64,000 bases of DNA from Nocardioides caeni (GTDB lineage: Bacteria > Actinomycetota > Actinomycetes > Propionibacteriales > Nocardioidaceae), in assembly GCF_004912195.1 (NCBI RefSeq), contig NZ_STGW01000001.1, forward strand, positions 117,327 through 181,326, written 5' to 3'. The notes below the pieces were generated by a model. That model had not been told where the DNA came from. It made no database searches and saw only the letters and a program-made list of their open reading frames with translations. Within the stretch, counting starts at the first letter, position 1; every line of letters starts with the position of its first letter. The position numbers and the translations under genes were made by a program. Positions 51,599 to 60,714 of this stretch are shown one piece after another.

Positions 51599-52749
51599 CG
51601 CGCCCCACCTCCGCAGGGTCCGCGCAGGCCGCGGTAGTCCGGGCAGTCGGCGTCGTCGTAGGCATCCACGAGCGCGGGGCTGATGACGCCCTCCATCTGG
51701 ATGTTGCCTCCCTTGACGGCAGCCGCGCCGTTGCGGAGCAGCGCCGGCACCTTCTGCAGGAGCTGGGCGAAGGACGGATAGCGCTGGGCGAAGACCTCGA
51801 GGTTCGCGGCCGTGGCGTTGAGCAGCCGTGCCGTCGCGTCCCCGTGCGTCCGCAGGAACTCGGTGATGCCCTCGGGACCGTCGAGCAGCGCGGGCAGGCC
51901 CTGCAGCAGCGCGCGGGTGCCGGTCTGTTGCTCGACGAGCGTGCGGGCGAGCGGCCGCGTGTCGCGCAGCGCCTGGATCAGCTGGGGCTCGACGTCGGCG
52001 AACAGCTCGGAGGTCTCGGCCAACAGGTCCATGTCCTCCTGCAGCTGGGGCTGGACGTCTTCCCAGCGACCGAGGAAGGCACCGCCGTCCTCGATCATCT
52101 CGGCCAGCTTCAGACCCCGGCCGTCGAGCGAGTCGGCGAGCTGCGAGAGCGCGACGTCCCACTGCGCCGGGTCGACGGCCGCCAGCAGGCGCTGCGTCGC
52201 CGAGAAGGTGTCCATCAGGCGAAGCGTCTTGACCGAGGTGTCGGCCTCGACGACGTCCCCGTCGGAGAGGTGGGCCCCGGCCGCGGAGATCCCTCCGGTG
52301 CCGGTGGTGGCCGCCGCAGTGGCCGCATCGGTGCTGCCGGTCGCGCCGGTGACGACGAGGTCGACGTACTCGTTGCCGAAGAGCGTGCCGGGCAGGACCC
52401 GCGCCTTGACGCCGGCGGGGATGAGCTCGGCATGGTCGGGCTCGACCAGTACGACGGCGGTGGGGCCGTCCCAGCCGGTCTCGGCCTCGCGGGCGACCGG
52501 GTCGACCTCGATGACGCGACCCACGCGCAGGCCGTTGTACTTCACGTCGGAGTTGATGCCGAGCGTGTCGCCGACCGTCGGCAGCTGGACGGTGACGCGC
52601 AGGTTGTTGCTGAGGACGCCGATCGTCTGCAGGGCCAGGATGCCGAGCACCAGGCTGAGCAGGAGGCCGCCGGTCATCCCGAGGGCGGCCAGGCGCAGCT
52701 TCAGGGTCCGCTGCGGGATCTGGGAGTGCGGGAACAGGAACTCGCTCAT
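51595..52749 (-). CDS. MCE-family protein, MceA position
   Basis: A 384-residue MCE protein, first of the six. Membrane helix about 21-43; the MCE domain (about 50-140) has VTVQLPTVGDTLGINSDVKYNGLRVGRVIEV and LFGNEYVDLV. It carries a low-complexity Ala/Thr/Gly insert (about 145-165) before the helical part. It starts 4 nt after the second permease gene. Confidence 0.88.
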   Translation of the reverse strand: MSEFLFPHSQIPQRTLKLRLAALGMTGGLLLSLVLGILALQTIGVLSNNLRVTVQLPTVGDTLGINSDVKYNGLRVGRVIEVDPVAREAETGWDGPTAVVLVEPDHAELIPAGVKARVLPGTLFGNEYVDLVVTGATGSTDAATAAATTGTGGISAAGAHLSDGDVVEADTSVKTLRLMDTFSATQRLLAAVDPAQWDVALSQLADSLDGRGLKLAEMIEDGGAFLGRWEDVQPQLQEDMDLLAETSELFADVEPQLIQALRDTRPLARTLVEQQTGTRALLQGLPALLDGPEGITEFLRTHGDATARLLNATAANLEVFAQRYPSFAQLLQKVPALLRNGAAAVKGGNIQMEGVISPALVDAYDDADCPDYRGLRGPCGGGAR

Positions 52750-52753
52750 CGAC

Positions 52754-53608
52754 TCACCCGGAGATCTGGACCTGGGCGTCGGCGCCCCAGAGGATGAGGG
52801 TCAGGATGATGTCGACGATCGTCAGCGAGATGATGCTGGCCCGGATAGCGCTGCCCGTGGCGCGGCCGACGCCTTCGGGCCCACCGCTGGCGGTGAAGCC
52901 GTAGTAGCAGTGGATGAGGGTCACCACGGTCGTCAGCACGACGACCTTGATGGCTGAGTAGAAGACGTCGATCGGAGCGACGAACGTCCGGAAGTAGTGG
53001 TCGTAGGTGCCGGCCGACTGCCCGTAGAACGTCGTGACCATGAAGTCGGTGGCGATGTAGGTGCCGACCAGGCCGATGAGGAAGAGCGGCAGCACGATGA
53101 TCCACGACGCGATGAGCCTGGTCGAGATCATGTAGGGGATCGGCCGGATGGCCATCGCCTCGAGTGCGTCGATCTCCTCGCTGATGCGCATCGCTCCGAT
53201 GCGTGAGGTGTAGCCGCAGCCGATGCGGGCCGCGAAGCCCAGGGCGGCGACCATGGGCGCGAGCTCGCGGGTGTTGGCGTAGCCGGAGATGAAGCCGGTG
53301 AGGGGAGCCAGGCCGATGACGTCGAGGCCCTGGTAGCCCTCGAGCCCGACCTCGGTGCCGGTCAACGTCGACAACAGCAGGACCACGCCCACGACGCCAC
53401 CGCCGACGAGGAAGATGCCGGAGCCGAGGGTCACGTCCGCGAGGATGCGGGCGATCTCGCCGCGGTAGCGGGTGACCGCGATCGGGATGCCGGCGACGGC
53501 CCGCCACGCCAGGACGAGCTGGAGGCCCACCCCCGCCCAGGGCTTCACAACTGCCTTGTCGACGATCGCGGCCGGCGCACTGCTCACGGCGCTCACGGGA
53601 TGACTCAT
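52754..53608 (-). CDS. YrbE/MlaE-family Mce permease, YrbEB position
   Basis: A 284-residue permease subunit of the Mce importer with five or six membrane helices. The MlaE-family signature is seen as ELAPMVAALGFAARIGCGYTSRIGAMRISEEIDALEAMAI, read in parts. It pairs with YrbEA and an ATPase (Mkl type) encoded elsewhere, since none is present here. ATG 53608 overlaps the yrbEA stop. Confidence 0.88.
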   Translation of the reverse strand: MSHPVSAVSSAPAAIVDKAVVKPWAGVGLQLVLAWRAVAGIPIAVTRYRGEIARILADVTLGSGIFLVGGGVVGVVLLLSTLTGTEVGLEGYQGLDVIGLAPLTGFISGYANTRELAPMVAALGFAARIGCGYTSRIGAMRISEEIDALEAMAIRPIPYMISTRLIASWIIVLPLFLIGLVGTYIATDFMVTTFYGQSAGTYDHYFRTFVAPIDVFYSAIKVVVLTTVVTLIHCYYGFTASGGPEGVGRATGSAIRASIISLTIVDIILTLILWGADAQVQISG

Positions 53609-54405
53609 CCGATCGGCCCTCCGGCGAAGGTCGTGTGCACCTGGGAGATCACGAAGTTGGCGGCGAACAGGAGGATGAAGTTCGTGACCACCGAGCTCGT
53701 CACGGCCTCACCGACGCCCGTGGGGCCCATGGCCACGTTGAGCCCCTTGTAGGACGCGACCATCGCGCAGATGATCGCGAACACCGCGGCCTTGGCGAGC
53801 GATAGCCACAGGTCCGAGAGCTGCGCCAGGGTGGTGACCGAGGCGAGGTAGCTGCCGGGCGGCAGGTCCTGCAGGACGACGCTGATCGACAGCGTGGTCA
53901 TGATCGTGAAGAACATGACGATGCCGTTGAGGCAGACCGAGACCACGATGATCGCGATGGTGCGGGGCACGACGAGACGCTCGAGCACCGACAGTCCCAT
54001 GACCTCCATGGCGTCGATCTCCTCGCGGATCTTCCGCGACCCGAGGTCCGCGCAGATGGCCGAGCCGGCGACGCCGGCGAGCATCAACGCGGTGATGATC
54101 GGTGAGGCCTGCCGCACGACGGCCAGTGTGTTGCCGGCTCCCGTGAAGGCGACGGCGCCGACCTCCTGGGCCAGCACGCCGACCTGCAGCGCGAGGATGA
54201 TGCCGAACGGGATCGACACGGCCAGGGCCGGCAGGGTGCAGACGCGGATCGCGTACCAGGTCTGCACGACGGTCTCGTTGAGCGGGAAGCGGCGGGCGCT
54301 GATCGACCTGACCAACGCGGCGAGGACGGTGCGCGCGAACTGCAGCATCGCGAGGGTCTCGCTGACGGGACGCTTCAGGGCCGGCACGAGGCTGCTCGAT
54401 GCCAT
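53605..54405 (-). CDS. YrbE/MlaE-family Mce permease, YrbEA position
   Basis: A 266-residue permease subunit, first gene of the mce operon. MlaE signature: SPIITALMLAGVAGSAICADLGSRKIREEIDAMEVMG, read in parts. ATG 54405 is chosen because AGGAG lies 6 nt upstream; the frame could extend to 54462 but that would cover the operator region. Confidence 0.88.
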   Translation of the reverse strand: MASSSLVPALKRPVSETLAMLQFARTVLAALVRSISARRFPLNETVVQTWYAIRVCTLPALAVSIPFGIILALQVGVLAQEVGAVAFTGAGNTLAVVRQASPIITALMLAGVAGSAICADLGSRKIREEIDAMEVMGLSVLERLVVPRTIAIIVVSVCLNGIVMFFTIMTTLSISVVLQDLPPGSYLASVTTLAQLSDLWLSLAKAAVFAIICAMVASYKGLNVAMGPTGVGEAVTSSVVTNFILLFAANFVISQVHTTFAGGPIG

Positions 54406-54440
54406 GGGCGCTCCTGATGTCTGCGGGACGAGGTTGAGAA

Positions 54441-54457
54441 TGACAGTGGAACTGTCA
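54441..54457. promoter_or_regulatory. Mce operator site 1
   Basis: TGACAGT-GGA-ACTGTCA, a perfect 7-3-7 inverted repeat 36 nt upstream of the first mce-operon gene. The same motif recurs at 54571-54587 before the divergent regulator gene. Confidence 0.65.
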
Positions 54458-54570
54458 CACACGTACTGTGGTGGGTCGTGTGACTCACGTCAAGCCGTAT
54501 CGCTCAACGAGATGTCACAGCGTCAGTTACGGCGGGAATCGGGACCACCGCGGCGGTTGCACAGAGCATG

Positions 54571-54587
54571 TGACAGTCGTACTGTGA
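54571..54587. promoter_or_regulatory. Mce operator site 2
   Basis: TGACAGT-CGT-ACTGTGA, one mismatch from site 1, overlaps the -10 box of the regulator gene. Binding there would block that promoter, so the regulator probably represses itself. Confidence 0.6.
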
Positions 54588-54595
54588 CAGTCATG
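54580..54595 (+). promoter_or_regulatory. Leaderless promoter of the MerR-type gene
   Basis: TACTGT (54580-54585), inside operator site 2, then 7 nt and ATG 54593. Confidence 0.55.
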
Positions 54596-55357
54596 AGCGC
54601 AGCAGTTGACCTCGAGGCAGCCGACGGTGCCGACGGCGGCGCCGCGCTGCGCACGGTCGACGAGCTCGCCGCCGCGGCCGGTCTGACCGTCCGGACGACG
54701 CGCTACTACGCCAGCCTCGGGCTGCTGCCGCCGCCGGCGCGCCGTGGCCGGATGGCGTGGTACGACGAGGGTCACCTCGCGCGCCTGCAGATGATCCGCG
54801 CGCTGCAGGACCACGGCTTCACGCTGCAGGCGATCGAGAAGTACCTCGCCTCCCTCCCGGAGGACGCTGGCGTGGAGGAGCTCGCGGTCCAGCGGGCCAT
54901 GCTCACGTCCTGGACCGTCGAGGAGCCCAAGGAGCTGACGCGCAAGCAACTGGACGCCTATGCGGGTCGCAAGCTCACCGCCGAGGAGGTGGGGCTGATC
55001 GAGGACTTCGGGCTGCTCCGCCGCGTGACCGACGACCAGGGTCGCGAGCGCTTCCTGCCCATCCACGGCTTCGACGTCGCCACCCAGTTGCTGCAGCTCG
55101 ACATCCCGACCAATGGCATGCGGTTGGCCGGGGTCGCGATCAACCGGCACATGTCGGCGCTCGCCAAGGAGCTCACCGACGTCCTGCACCACGAGGTCAT
55201 CGAGCCGTGGCGACACGAGCAGAAGACCTCGCGCGACGATGCCGAGCACCTCGAGACGACGATCTCGACGCTGCGACAGCTGACCCTCGAGGCGATCGTG
55301 CGTGGCTTCCAGCGCTCGGCCAACAACCTGATCGCCAGTTCGCTCAACCGGGTCTGA
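54593..55357 (+). CDS. MerR-family regulator divergent from the mce operon
   Basis: A 254-residue regulator. The MerR DNA-binding domain (about 20-90) reads RTVDELAAAAGLTVRTTRYYASLGLLPPP then YDEGHLARLQMIRALQDHGFTLQAIEKYL. The long C-terminal part is helical and lacks the Cys clusters of metal or redox MerR proteins, so a hydrophobic ligand is more likely. Position and shared palindromes make it the probable regulator of the mce operon. Mce operons are better known under GntR or TetR control. Confidence 0.82.
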   Translation: MSAAVDLEAADGADGGAALRTVDELAAAAGLTVRTTRYYASLGLLPPPARRGRMAWYDEGHLARLQMIRALQDHGFTLQAIEKYLASLPEDAGVEELAVQRAMLTSWTVEEPKELTRKQLDAYAGRKLTAEEVGLIEDFGLLRRVTDDQGRERFLPIHGFDVATQLLQLDIPTNGMRLAGVAINRHMSALAKELTDVLHHEVIEPWRHEQKTSRDDAEHLETTISTLRQLTLEAIVRGFQRSANNLIASSLNRV

Positions 55358-55391
55358 ACGGGTCTGGACAGGCCGTGAGGCGCGGCACCGG

Positions 55392-55406
55392 TAGGGTCGG
55401 GCCGTG
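55392..55406 (+). promoter_or_regulatory. Leaderless promoter of ndk
   Basis: TAGGGT (55392-55397), 6 nt, GTG 55404. Confidence 0.6.
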
Positions 55407-55811
55407 ACCCAACGCACCCTCGTCCTGCTCAAGCCCGACGCCGTCCGCCGGGGCCTGGTCGGCAACGTGCTGGCCCGCTTCGAGGCCAAGGGACTGCGCC
55501 TGGTGGCCATGGAGCACCGCCTCATCGACGCCGCGCAGGCTGACGCCCACTACGCCGAGCACGTGGAGCGCGACTTCTACCCGCCCCTGCGTGACTTCGT
55601 GACCAGCGGGCCGCTCGTGGCACTGGTGCTCGAGGGCGACGAGGCGATCGAGGTCGTCCGTGCTATCAACGGCGCCACCGACGGCCGCAAGGCCGCGCCC
55701 GGCACGATCCGCGGCGACCTCTCGCTGTCCAACCGCGAGAACCTCGTGCACGGCTCCGACTCGCCGGAGTCGGCCGCGCGCGAGATCGCGCTGTGGTTTC
55801 CCGCCCTGTGA
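55404..55811 (+). CDS. ndk: Nucleoside diphosphate kinase
   Basis: A 135-residue enzyme that balances nucleoside triphosphates by phosphate transfer through a histidine. The active-site phrase ENLVHGSDSPESAAREI is intact; KPDAVRRGLVG is the N-terminal signature. Length is normal. Confidence 0.95.
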   Translation: MTQRTLVLLKPDAVRRGLVGNVLARFEAKGLRLVAMEHRLIDAAQADAHYAEHVERDFYPPLRDFVTSGPLVALVLEGDEAIEVVRAINGATDGRKAAPGTIRGDLSLSNRENLVHGSDSPESAAREIALWFPAL

Positions 55812-55933
55812 CCCGAGGCTGACGCCGTCGCCCCGCTGAGTCCGCGCTGACTCCGCGGCCCTGCCTGTCACAACCGTCACACCCATCACACGCGTCTCGG
55901 GCGTGTCTGCGCTACTGAGCGCCCTCCCTTACC

Positions 55934-55939
55934 TAGTCT
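55934..55939 (+). promoter_or_regulatory. -10 box upstream of mreB
   Basis: TAGTCT about 90 nt before the mreB GTG. The 218-nt gap otherwise shows only a weak 6-bp hairpin near 55885-55905 that may end the ndk transcript. Confidence 0.4.
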
Positions 55940-56029
55940 CGCAACCGGAGGTCGCCGTCCCCGTGCGCCCGGCGGCCGCCCCGGTTCGCCGGCTTCCCCC
56001 AATGCGCACAGATGCCTGGGTGAGGAAGC

Positions 56030-57061
56030 GTGAGGGCGAACTCCATCATCGGCCGTGACATGGCCGTCGATCTCGGCACCGCCAACACGCTGGTCTATGT
56101 CCGCCGCCGCGGGGTGCTGCTGGACGAACCCAGCGTCGTGGCGATCAACGACGCGACCGGCGAGGTCATCGCGGTCGGCCACCAGGCCAAGCAGATGCTC
56201 GGCCGCACGCCGGACAGCATCACGGCTCTCCGCCCGCTGCGTGACGGCGTCATCGCCGACTTCGAGGCGACCGAGCAGATGCTGCGGCAGTTCATCGCCC
56301 GTGTGCACCGCCGCCGCTACTTCGCCAAGCCCCGCATGGTCATCTGCGTCCCGAGCTCGGTCACGCCGGTCGAGCAGCGGGCCGTGAAGGAGGCCGGCTA
56401 CCAGGCCGGCGCCCGGCGGGTCTATGTCATCGAGGAGCCGATGGCCGCCGCGATCGGTGCCGGGCTGCCGGTGCACGAGGCGACCGGCAACATGATCGTC
56501 GACGTCGGCGGCGGCACGACCGAGGTCGCCGTCATCTCTCTCGGCGGCATCGTCACCTCCCTCTCGGTCCGCACGGCCGGCGACGACCTCGACGCCGCGA
56601 TCATCGCGTGGATGAAGAAGGAGCACGGCGTCATGCTCGGCGAGCGCACGGCCGAGGACGTCAAGATGACCCTCGGGTCGGCCTTCCCCCGCCCCGCCGA
56701 GCCCGAGGGCGAGATCCGCGGCCGCGACATGGTCACCGGGCTGCCCCGCACCGTCGCCGTCACCAGCGCCGAGGTCCGCCAGGCCCTGGAGGAGCCGCTG
56801 CACGCCATCGTCGACGCCGTGCGGGTCACCCTCGACCAGACCCCACCGGAGCTCGCCGGCGACATCATGGACCGCGGCATCGTGCTCACCGGAGGCGGAG
56901 CGCTGCTGCGCGGACTCGACGAGCGCATCCGCCACGAGACCGGCATGCCCGTCCACGTCGCGGAGGACCCGCTGGTCTCCGTCGCCATGGGCGCCGGGCG
57001 GTGTGTCGAGGAGTTCGAAGCCCTCCAGCAGGTGCTGGTCACCAACCCGCGGCGGTTCTGA
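56030..57061 (+). CDS. mreB: Rod shape-determining protein MreB
   Basis: A 343-residue bacterial actin. Phosphate loops are AVDLGTANTLVYV and IVDVGGGTTEVAVISLGG; the adenosine region has LTGGGALLRGLDE. Filaments guide cylindrical wall synthesis with the genes that follow. GTG 56030 has GAGGAAG just upstream. Confidence 0.95.
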   Translation: MRANSIIGRDMAVDLGTANTLVYVRRRGVLLDEPSVVAINDATGEVIAVGHQAKQMLGRTPDSITALRPLRDGVIADFEATEQMLRQFIARVHRRRYFAKPRMVICVPSSVTPVEQRAVKEAGYQAGARRVYVIEEPMAAAIGAGLPVHEATGNMIVDVGGGTTEVAVISLGGIVTSLSVRTAGDDLDAAIIAWMKKEHGVMLGERTAEDVKMTLGSAFPRPAEPEGEIRGRDMVTGLPRTVAVTSAEVRQALEEPLHAIVDAVRVTLDQTPPELAGDIMDRGIVLTGGGALLRGLDERIRHETGMPVHVAEDPLVSVAMGAGRCVEEFEALQQVLVTNPRRF

Positions 57062-57068
57062 GCGCGCC

Positions 57069-57956
57069 ATGGCCATCGATCCCCGCCCGCCCAACCTGTC
57101 CCGCTCCCTGGTCGTGGCGCTGGTCCTGGCGTGCGCCGCGCTGATGGTCCTCGACACCACCGGGGGCGACGACTCGCCGGTGGCCGAGGTCAGGAAGGTC
57201 GTCGGTGAGACCGTCGGCCCGCTCCAGAACGCTGCCGCCACGGTCGTGCGACCGGTGGCCGGACTGCCCGACGCCTTCCGCAGCAACGACGGTCTGCGCC
57301 AAGACGTCCGCGACCTCCAGGCGGAGAACGACGCCCTGCGCAACCAGCTCGACAAGGCCGGCTACGACGAGGGGCGCGCCGCGCAGCTCGACGGGCTCAA
57401 GACCCTGGCCGGGGACCTCGGCTACGCCCTGCGGGTGGCGCGGGTGATCGCGATCGGCAGCGCGCAGAACTTCTCCAGCACGATCACCATCGACGCCGGG
57501 TCCGACGCCGGCCTCCACCCGGACATGACCGTCGTGGCCTCCGAGGGCCTGGTCGGCCGGGTCACCTCGGTCACCAGCCGGACCGCGACGGTGCTGCTGG
57601 CCGTCGACTCCACCTCCAAGATCGGCGGCCGGATCGGCGACAACTCCGAGCTCGGCTTCGTCAGCGGCCATGGCACGTTGGGCGAGGACGACCGGCTCGA
57701 GCTCGAGCTCACGGATCGCAACGTCGTCCCCAAGGTCGGCCAGACCGTCGTCACGTGGGGGAGCGAGGGCGGTGCGCCCTACGTCGCGGGCGTGCCGATC
57801 GGCAAGGTCGCCAAAGTCTACGAGTCCCTGCGCGAGACGACCTACCGCGCCGAGATCCACCCCGCCGTGGACTTCACCGCCCTGGACTACGTCGCGGTCG
57901 TCGTGCCGTCCGGCAGTCCCGGTCCCGTCATCGAGGCGGACGGGAGCCTGCGATGA
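57069..57956 (+). CDS. mreC: Rod shape-determining protein MreC
   Basis: A 295-residue single-pass membrane protein: one helix (about 14-32), a coiled coil (about 75-105: LRQDVRDLQAENDALRNQLDK) and the two-barrel periplasmic domain (IDAGSDAGLHPDMTVVASEGLVGRV). Links MreB to PBP2. It starts 8 nt after mreB and its stop overlaps mreD. Confidence 0.92.
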   Translation: MAIDPRPPNLSRSLVVALVLACAALMVLDTTGGDDSPVAEVRKVVGETVGPLQNAAATVVRPVAGLPDAFRSNDGLRQDVRDLQAENDALRNQLDKAGYDEGRAAQLDGLKTLAGDLGYALRVARVIAIGSAQNFSSTITIDAGSDAGLHPDMTVVASEGLVGRVTSVTSRTATVLLAVDSTSKIGGRIGDNSELGFVSGHGTLGEDDRLELELTDRNVVPKVGQTVVTWGSEGGAPYVAGVPIGKVAKVYESLRETTYRAEIHPAVDFTALDYVAVVVPSGSPGPVIEADGSLR

Positions 57957-58573
57957 CCCACCGCACCATGCGCCTGCTCTCCGTCACGATCGCCCTCGTC
58001 GTCGCACTGCTCCTCCAGGTCACCGTGCTGCCGCACTTCGCGTGGCGCATCGGGGGGCTCGGGGTCGTCCCCGACCTGGTGCTGCTCGTGGTCGTGGCCG
58101 TCGCCCTCGTCACCGACACCCGCTACGCCACGCTGACCGGCTTCTTCGCCGGCGTCCTGACCGATCTCGCGCCGCCGGCCGACCACGTCGCCGGACGCGG
58201 CGCCCTGGCCCTGATGATCGTCGGCTACGTCATCGGCCGGCTCGCCCACGACCACGTCGCGGAGGTCGGCCGCCCCGATGAGGACGTCGTACGACGCCCG
58301 CCTCTGCCGCTCGTCGTCGCCGCCGCTGCCGGAGGATCATTCATCGGCACCACCGTCTTCGCGCTGTCCGGCCTCGTGCTCGGCGACTCCGCCGCGAGTG
58401 TCGCCGACCTGTTGCCCGTCGTCCTGGCGGCACTGGTGATGGACGTCGTCGCTGCGCTCGTCGTGGTCCCCGTCGTCCTCGCGCTGCTCAGCCGGCCCGC
58501 CGGTCGCCAACGCTCCGAGCGCACGCTCGCCGGGACCACGCGGACCAGTCGTCGAACGCTGGCGCGCTCCTGA
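57953..58573 (+). CDS. mreD: Rod shape-determining protein MreD
   Basis: A 206-residue protein with about five membrane helices, fitting MreD (LPHFAWRIGGLGVVPDLVLLVVVAVAL; TGFFAGVLTDLAPP). The basic C-terminal tail is hydrophilic. The ATG overlaps the mreC stop, and the stop overlaps the PBP2 ATG by 1 nt. Confidence 0.88.
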   Translation: MTHRTMRLLSVTIALVVALLLQVTVLPHFAWRIGGLGVVPDLVLLVVVAVALVTDTRYATLTGFFAGVLTDLAPPADHVAGRGALALMIVGYVIGRLAHDHVAEVGRPDEDVVRRPPLPLVVAAAAGGSFIGTTVFALSGLVLGDSAASVADLLPVVLAALVMDVVAALVVVPVVLALLSRPAGRQRSERTLAGTTRTSRRTLARS

Positions 58574-60705
58574 TGGCCGCATCGACGGCACAGGGCGCCT
58601 CGCACCGCAGCCGCCTGCGGCTGATCGTCATCCAGACCCTGGTCTTCTCGCTGCTCGCGACCCTGGGCGCCCGCCTCTACTACCTCCAGGTGATCTCCGG
58701 GGAGGAATACCAGGGTCAGGCGGCCTCGCAGTCCGTGCGCGAGATCGTCGTCCAGCCGCAGCGCGGCCTGATCGTCGACGCCATGGGTCGCCCGTTGGTG
58801 ACCAACCGCCTGACCTGGGTCGTGTCCCTCGACCGCACCCTGCTCGGCCGCATGTCGGACGAGGACCGCGTCGAGCTGCTGCGCCGCACCGGTCGCGCCA
58901 TCGACATGCGCCCGCGGAGGATCGAGGCCCGCCTGCTGCTGTGTGGCGACGAGGGCGCGGTCGCCGGCACGTGCTGGAACGGGTCGCCCTATCAACCGGT
59001 GCCCGTCGCGCAGGACGTCGGCGAGGCCGCCGCCCTGCGGATCCTCGAGCAGCCCGAGGACTTCCCCGGCGTGGTCGCCGAGCGCCAGACCGTGCGGCAG
59101 TATCCCGCCCCCTACGGCATCAACGCCGCCCACGTGCTCGGCTACCTCAGCCCGATCACCTCCGAGGAGCTCGACGCCGCCGAGCTGAGCGGCGACAGCT
59201 CGGTCAACGGGGCCTCGGTCGTCGGTCGGGCCGGCGTCGAGAAGGAGTACGACCAGTGGCTGCGCGGGCAGCCCGGCTACCAGCAGGTCGCGGTCGACTC
59301 CAAGGGCCGGGTCCGCGACGATGTCTCCGACCTCGAGGCCCAGCCCGGCGACACGCTTGTGACATCGATCGACGCGCAGGTGCAGGGTGTCGTCGAGGCG
59401 CAGCTGGCGAAGATGATCCAGACCCAGCGCGCCACCCGCGACCCGGTGACGGGCCGCAACTTCGAGGCCGACTCGGGCGCCGCCGTGGTGATGGAGGCGA
59501 GCACCGGCCGGATCGTCGCGATGGCCAGCCAGCCGACGTACGACCCGTCCGTGTGGGTCGGCGGCATCACCGACCAGCAGCTGACGCGCCTCTACTCCGA
59601 GGCGGCGGGCACGCCGCTCCTGGCGCGCTCGTTCCAGGGCCAGTTCGCGCCCGGCTCGACGTGGAAGCCGTTCATGACGGTGGGGGCCCTGACCAACGGC
59701 TACTCACCGGACACGATCCTCGGCTGCCCGTCGGCCGTGCAGGTCGGCAACCGCCCCTTCCACAACCACGAGTCGGGTGCCTACGGGTCGATCGACTTCG
59801 CGCGGGCCCTCGAGGTCTCCTGCAACACGTTCTTCTACCAGGTCGGCATGCACTTCTGGCAGACGCTGGGCTCCGACCCCGACGACGTCGACGCGAAGGA
59901 CCCGCTGGTCGAGGAGGCGGAGAACTTCGGTTTCGGTGAGCAGACCGGCATCGACCTCCCCGGGGAGGCGTCCGGCCGCGTCGCCGACCGCCACTGGAAG
60001 CGGGACTACTACGAGTCCATGAAGGACTACTACTGCGACCTCGCGGACGCCCCGCAGGACGAGAAGACCTCCGACTTCGTCTACAAGTTCGCCGGCGAGT
60101 TCTGCGTGGAGGGCTGGAAGTACAAGCTCCCCGACGCCGTCAACTTCTCCATCGGCCAGGGCGACACCATCGTCACCCCGCTCCAGCTGGCCCGCGGCTA
60201 CGCCGCGATCGCCAACGGCGGCACGCTGTGGCAGCCACGCGTCGGCAAGGCCATCGTCTCGCCCGACGGCGAGGTGATCCGCGAGATCGAGCCGCAGAAG
60301 GAGCGCGACCTCGGCATCCCGAAGTCCGTCCTGGACTACGTCGACCAGGCCCTCCAGGGCGTCTCGACCCGGGGCACGATGGCGTGGAAGCTCGGCGGCT
60401 TCCCGATCGACCAGGTGAAGATCCGGGCCAAGACCGGATCCGCTGAGGTCTACGGCAAGCAGTCGACGGGGTGGGTCGCTTCCTACACCGAGGACTACGT
60501 CGTGGTGATGATGATCAGCCAGGGCGGCACCGGCTCCGGCTCGACGGGCGAGGGCATCCGCGCGATCTGGGAGGCGCTCTATGGCGTCGACGGCGAGCAG
60601 GTCGACCCGGCCGACGCCGCGATCCCCGGCGTCACGCCGCCCGCGTCCCTGCCGATCTTCGGCGAGGACGGCTCGATCCTGCCGCCGGCCCGGGACAAGG
60701 ACTGA
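58573..60705 (+). CDS. mrdA: Penicillin-binding protein 2 (elongation transpeptidase)
   Basis: A 710-residue class B PBP that cross-links peptidoglycan during cell elongation. One N-terminal helix (about 16-36), a dimerisation/pedestal domain, then the transpeptidase domain with SxxK in APGSTWKPF, SxN in EVSCNTFFY and KTG in RAKTGSAEV. All catalytic motifs are intact. It works with the RodA polymerase encoded next. Confidence 0.94.
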   Translation: MAASTAQGASHRSRLRLIVIQTLVFSLLATLGARLYYLQVISGEEYQGQAASQSVREIVVQPQRGLIVDAMGRPLVTNRLTWVVSLDRTLLGRMSDEDRVELLRRTGRAIDMRPRRIEARLLLCGDEGAVAGTCWNGSPYQPVPVAQDVGEAAALRILEQPEDFPGVVAERQTVRQYPAPYGINAAHVLGYLSPITSEELDAAELSGDSSVNGASVVGRAGVEKEYDQWLRGQPGYQQVAVDSKGRVRDDVSDLEAQPGDTLVTSIDAQVQGVVEAQLAKMIQTQRATRDPVTGRNFEADSGAAVVMEASTGRIVAMASQPTYDPSVWVGGITDQQLTRLYSEAAGTPLLARSFQGQFAPGSTWKPFMTVGALTNGYSPDTILGCPSAVQVGNRPFHNHESGAYGSIDFARALEVSCNTFFYQVGMHFWQTLGSDPDDVDAKDPLVEEAENFGFGEQTGIDLPGEASGRVADRHWKRDYYESMKDYYCDLADAPQDEKTSDFVYKFAGEFCVEGWKYKLPDAVNFSIGQGDTIVTPLQLARGYAAIANGGTLWQPRVGKAIVSPDGEVIREIEPQKERDLGIPKSVLDYVDQALQGVSTRGTMAWKLGGFPIDQVKIRAKTGSAEVYGKQSTGWVASYTEDYVVVMMISQGGTGSGSTGEGIRAIWEALYGVDGEQVDPADAAIPGVTPPASLPIFGEDGSILPPARDKD

Positions 60706-60714
60706 GGTGACTCG

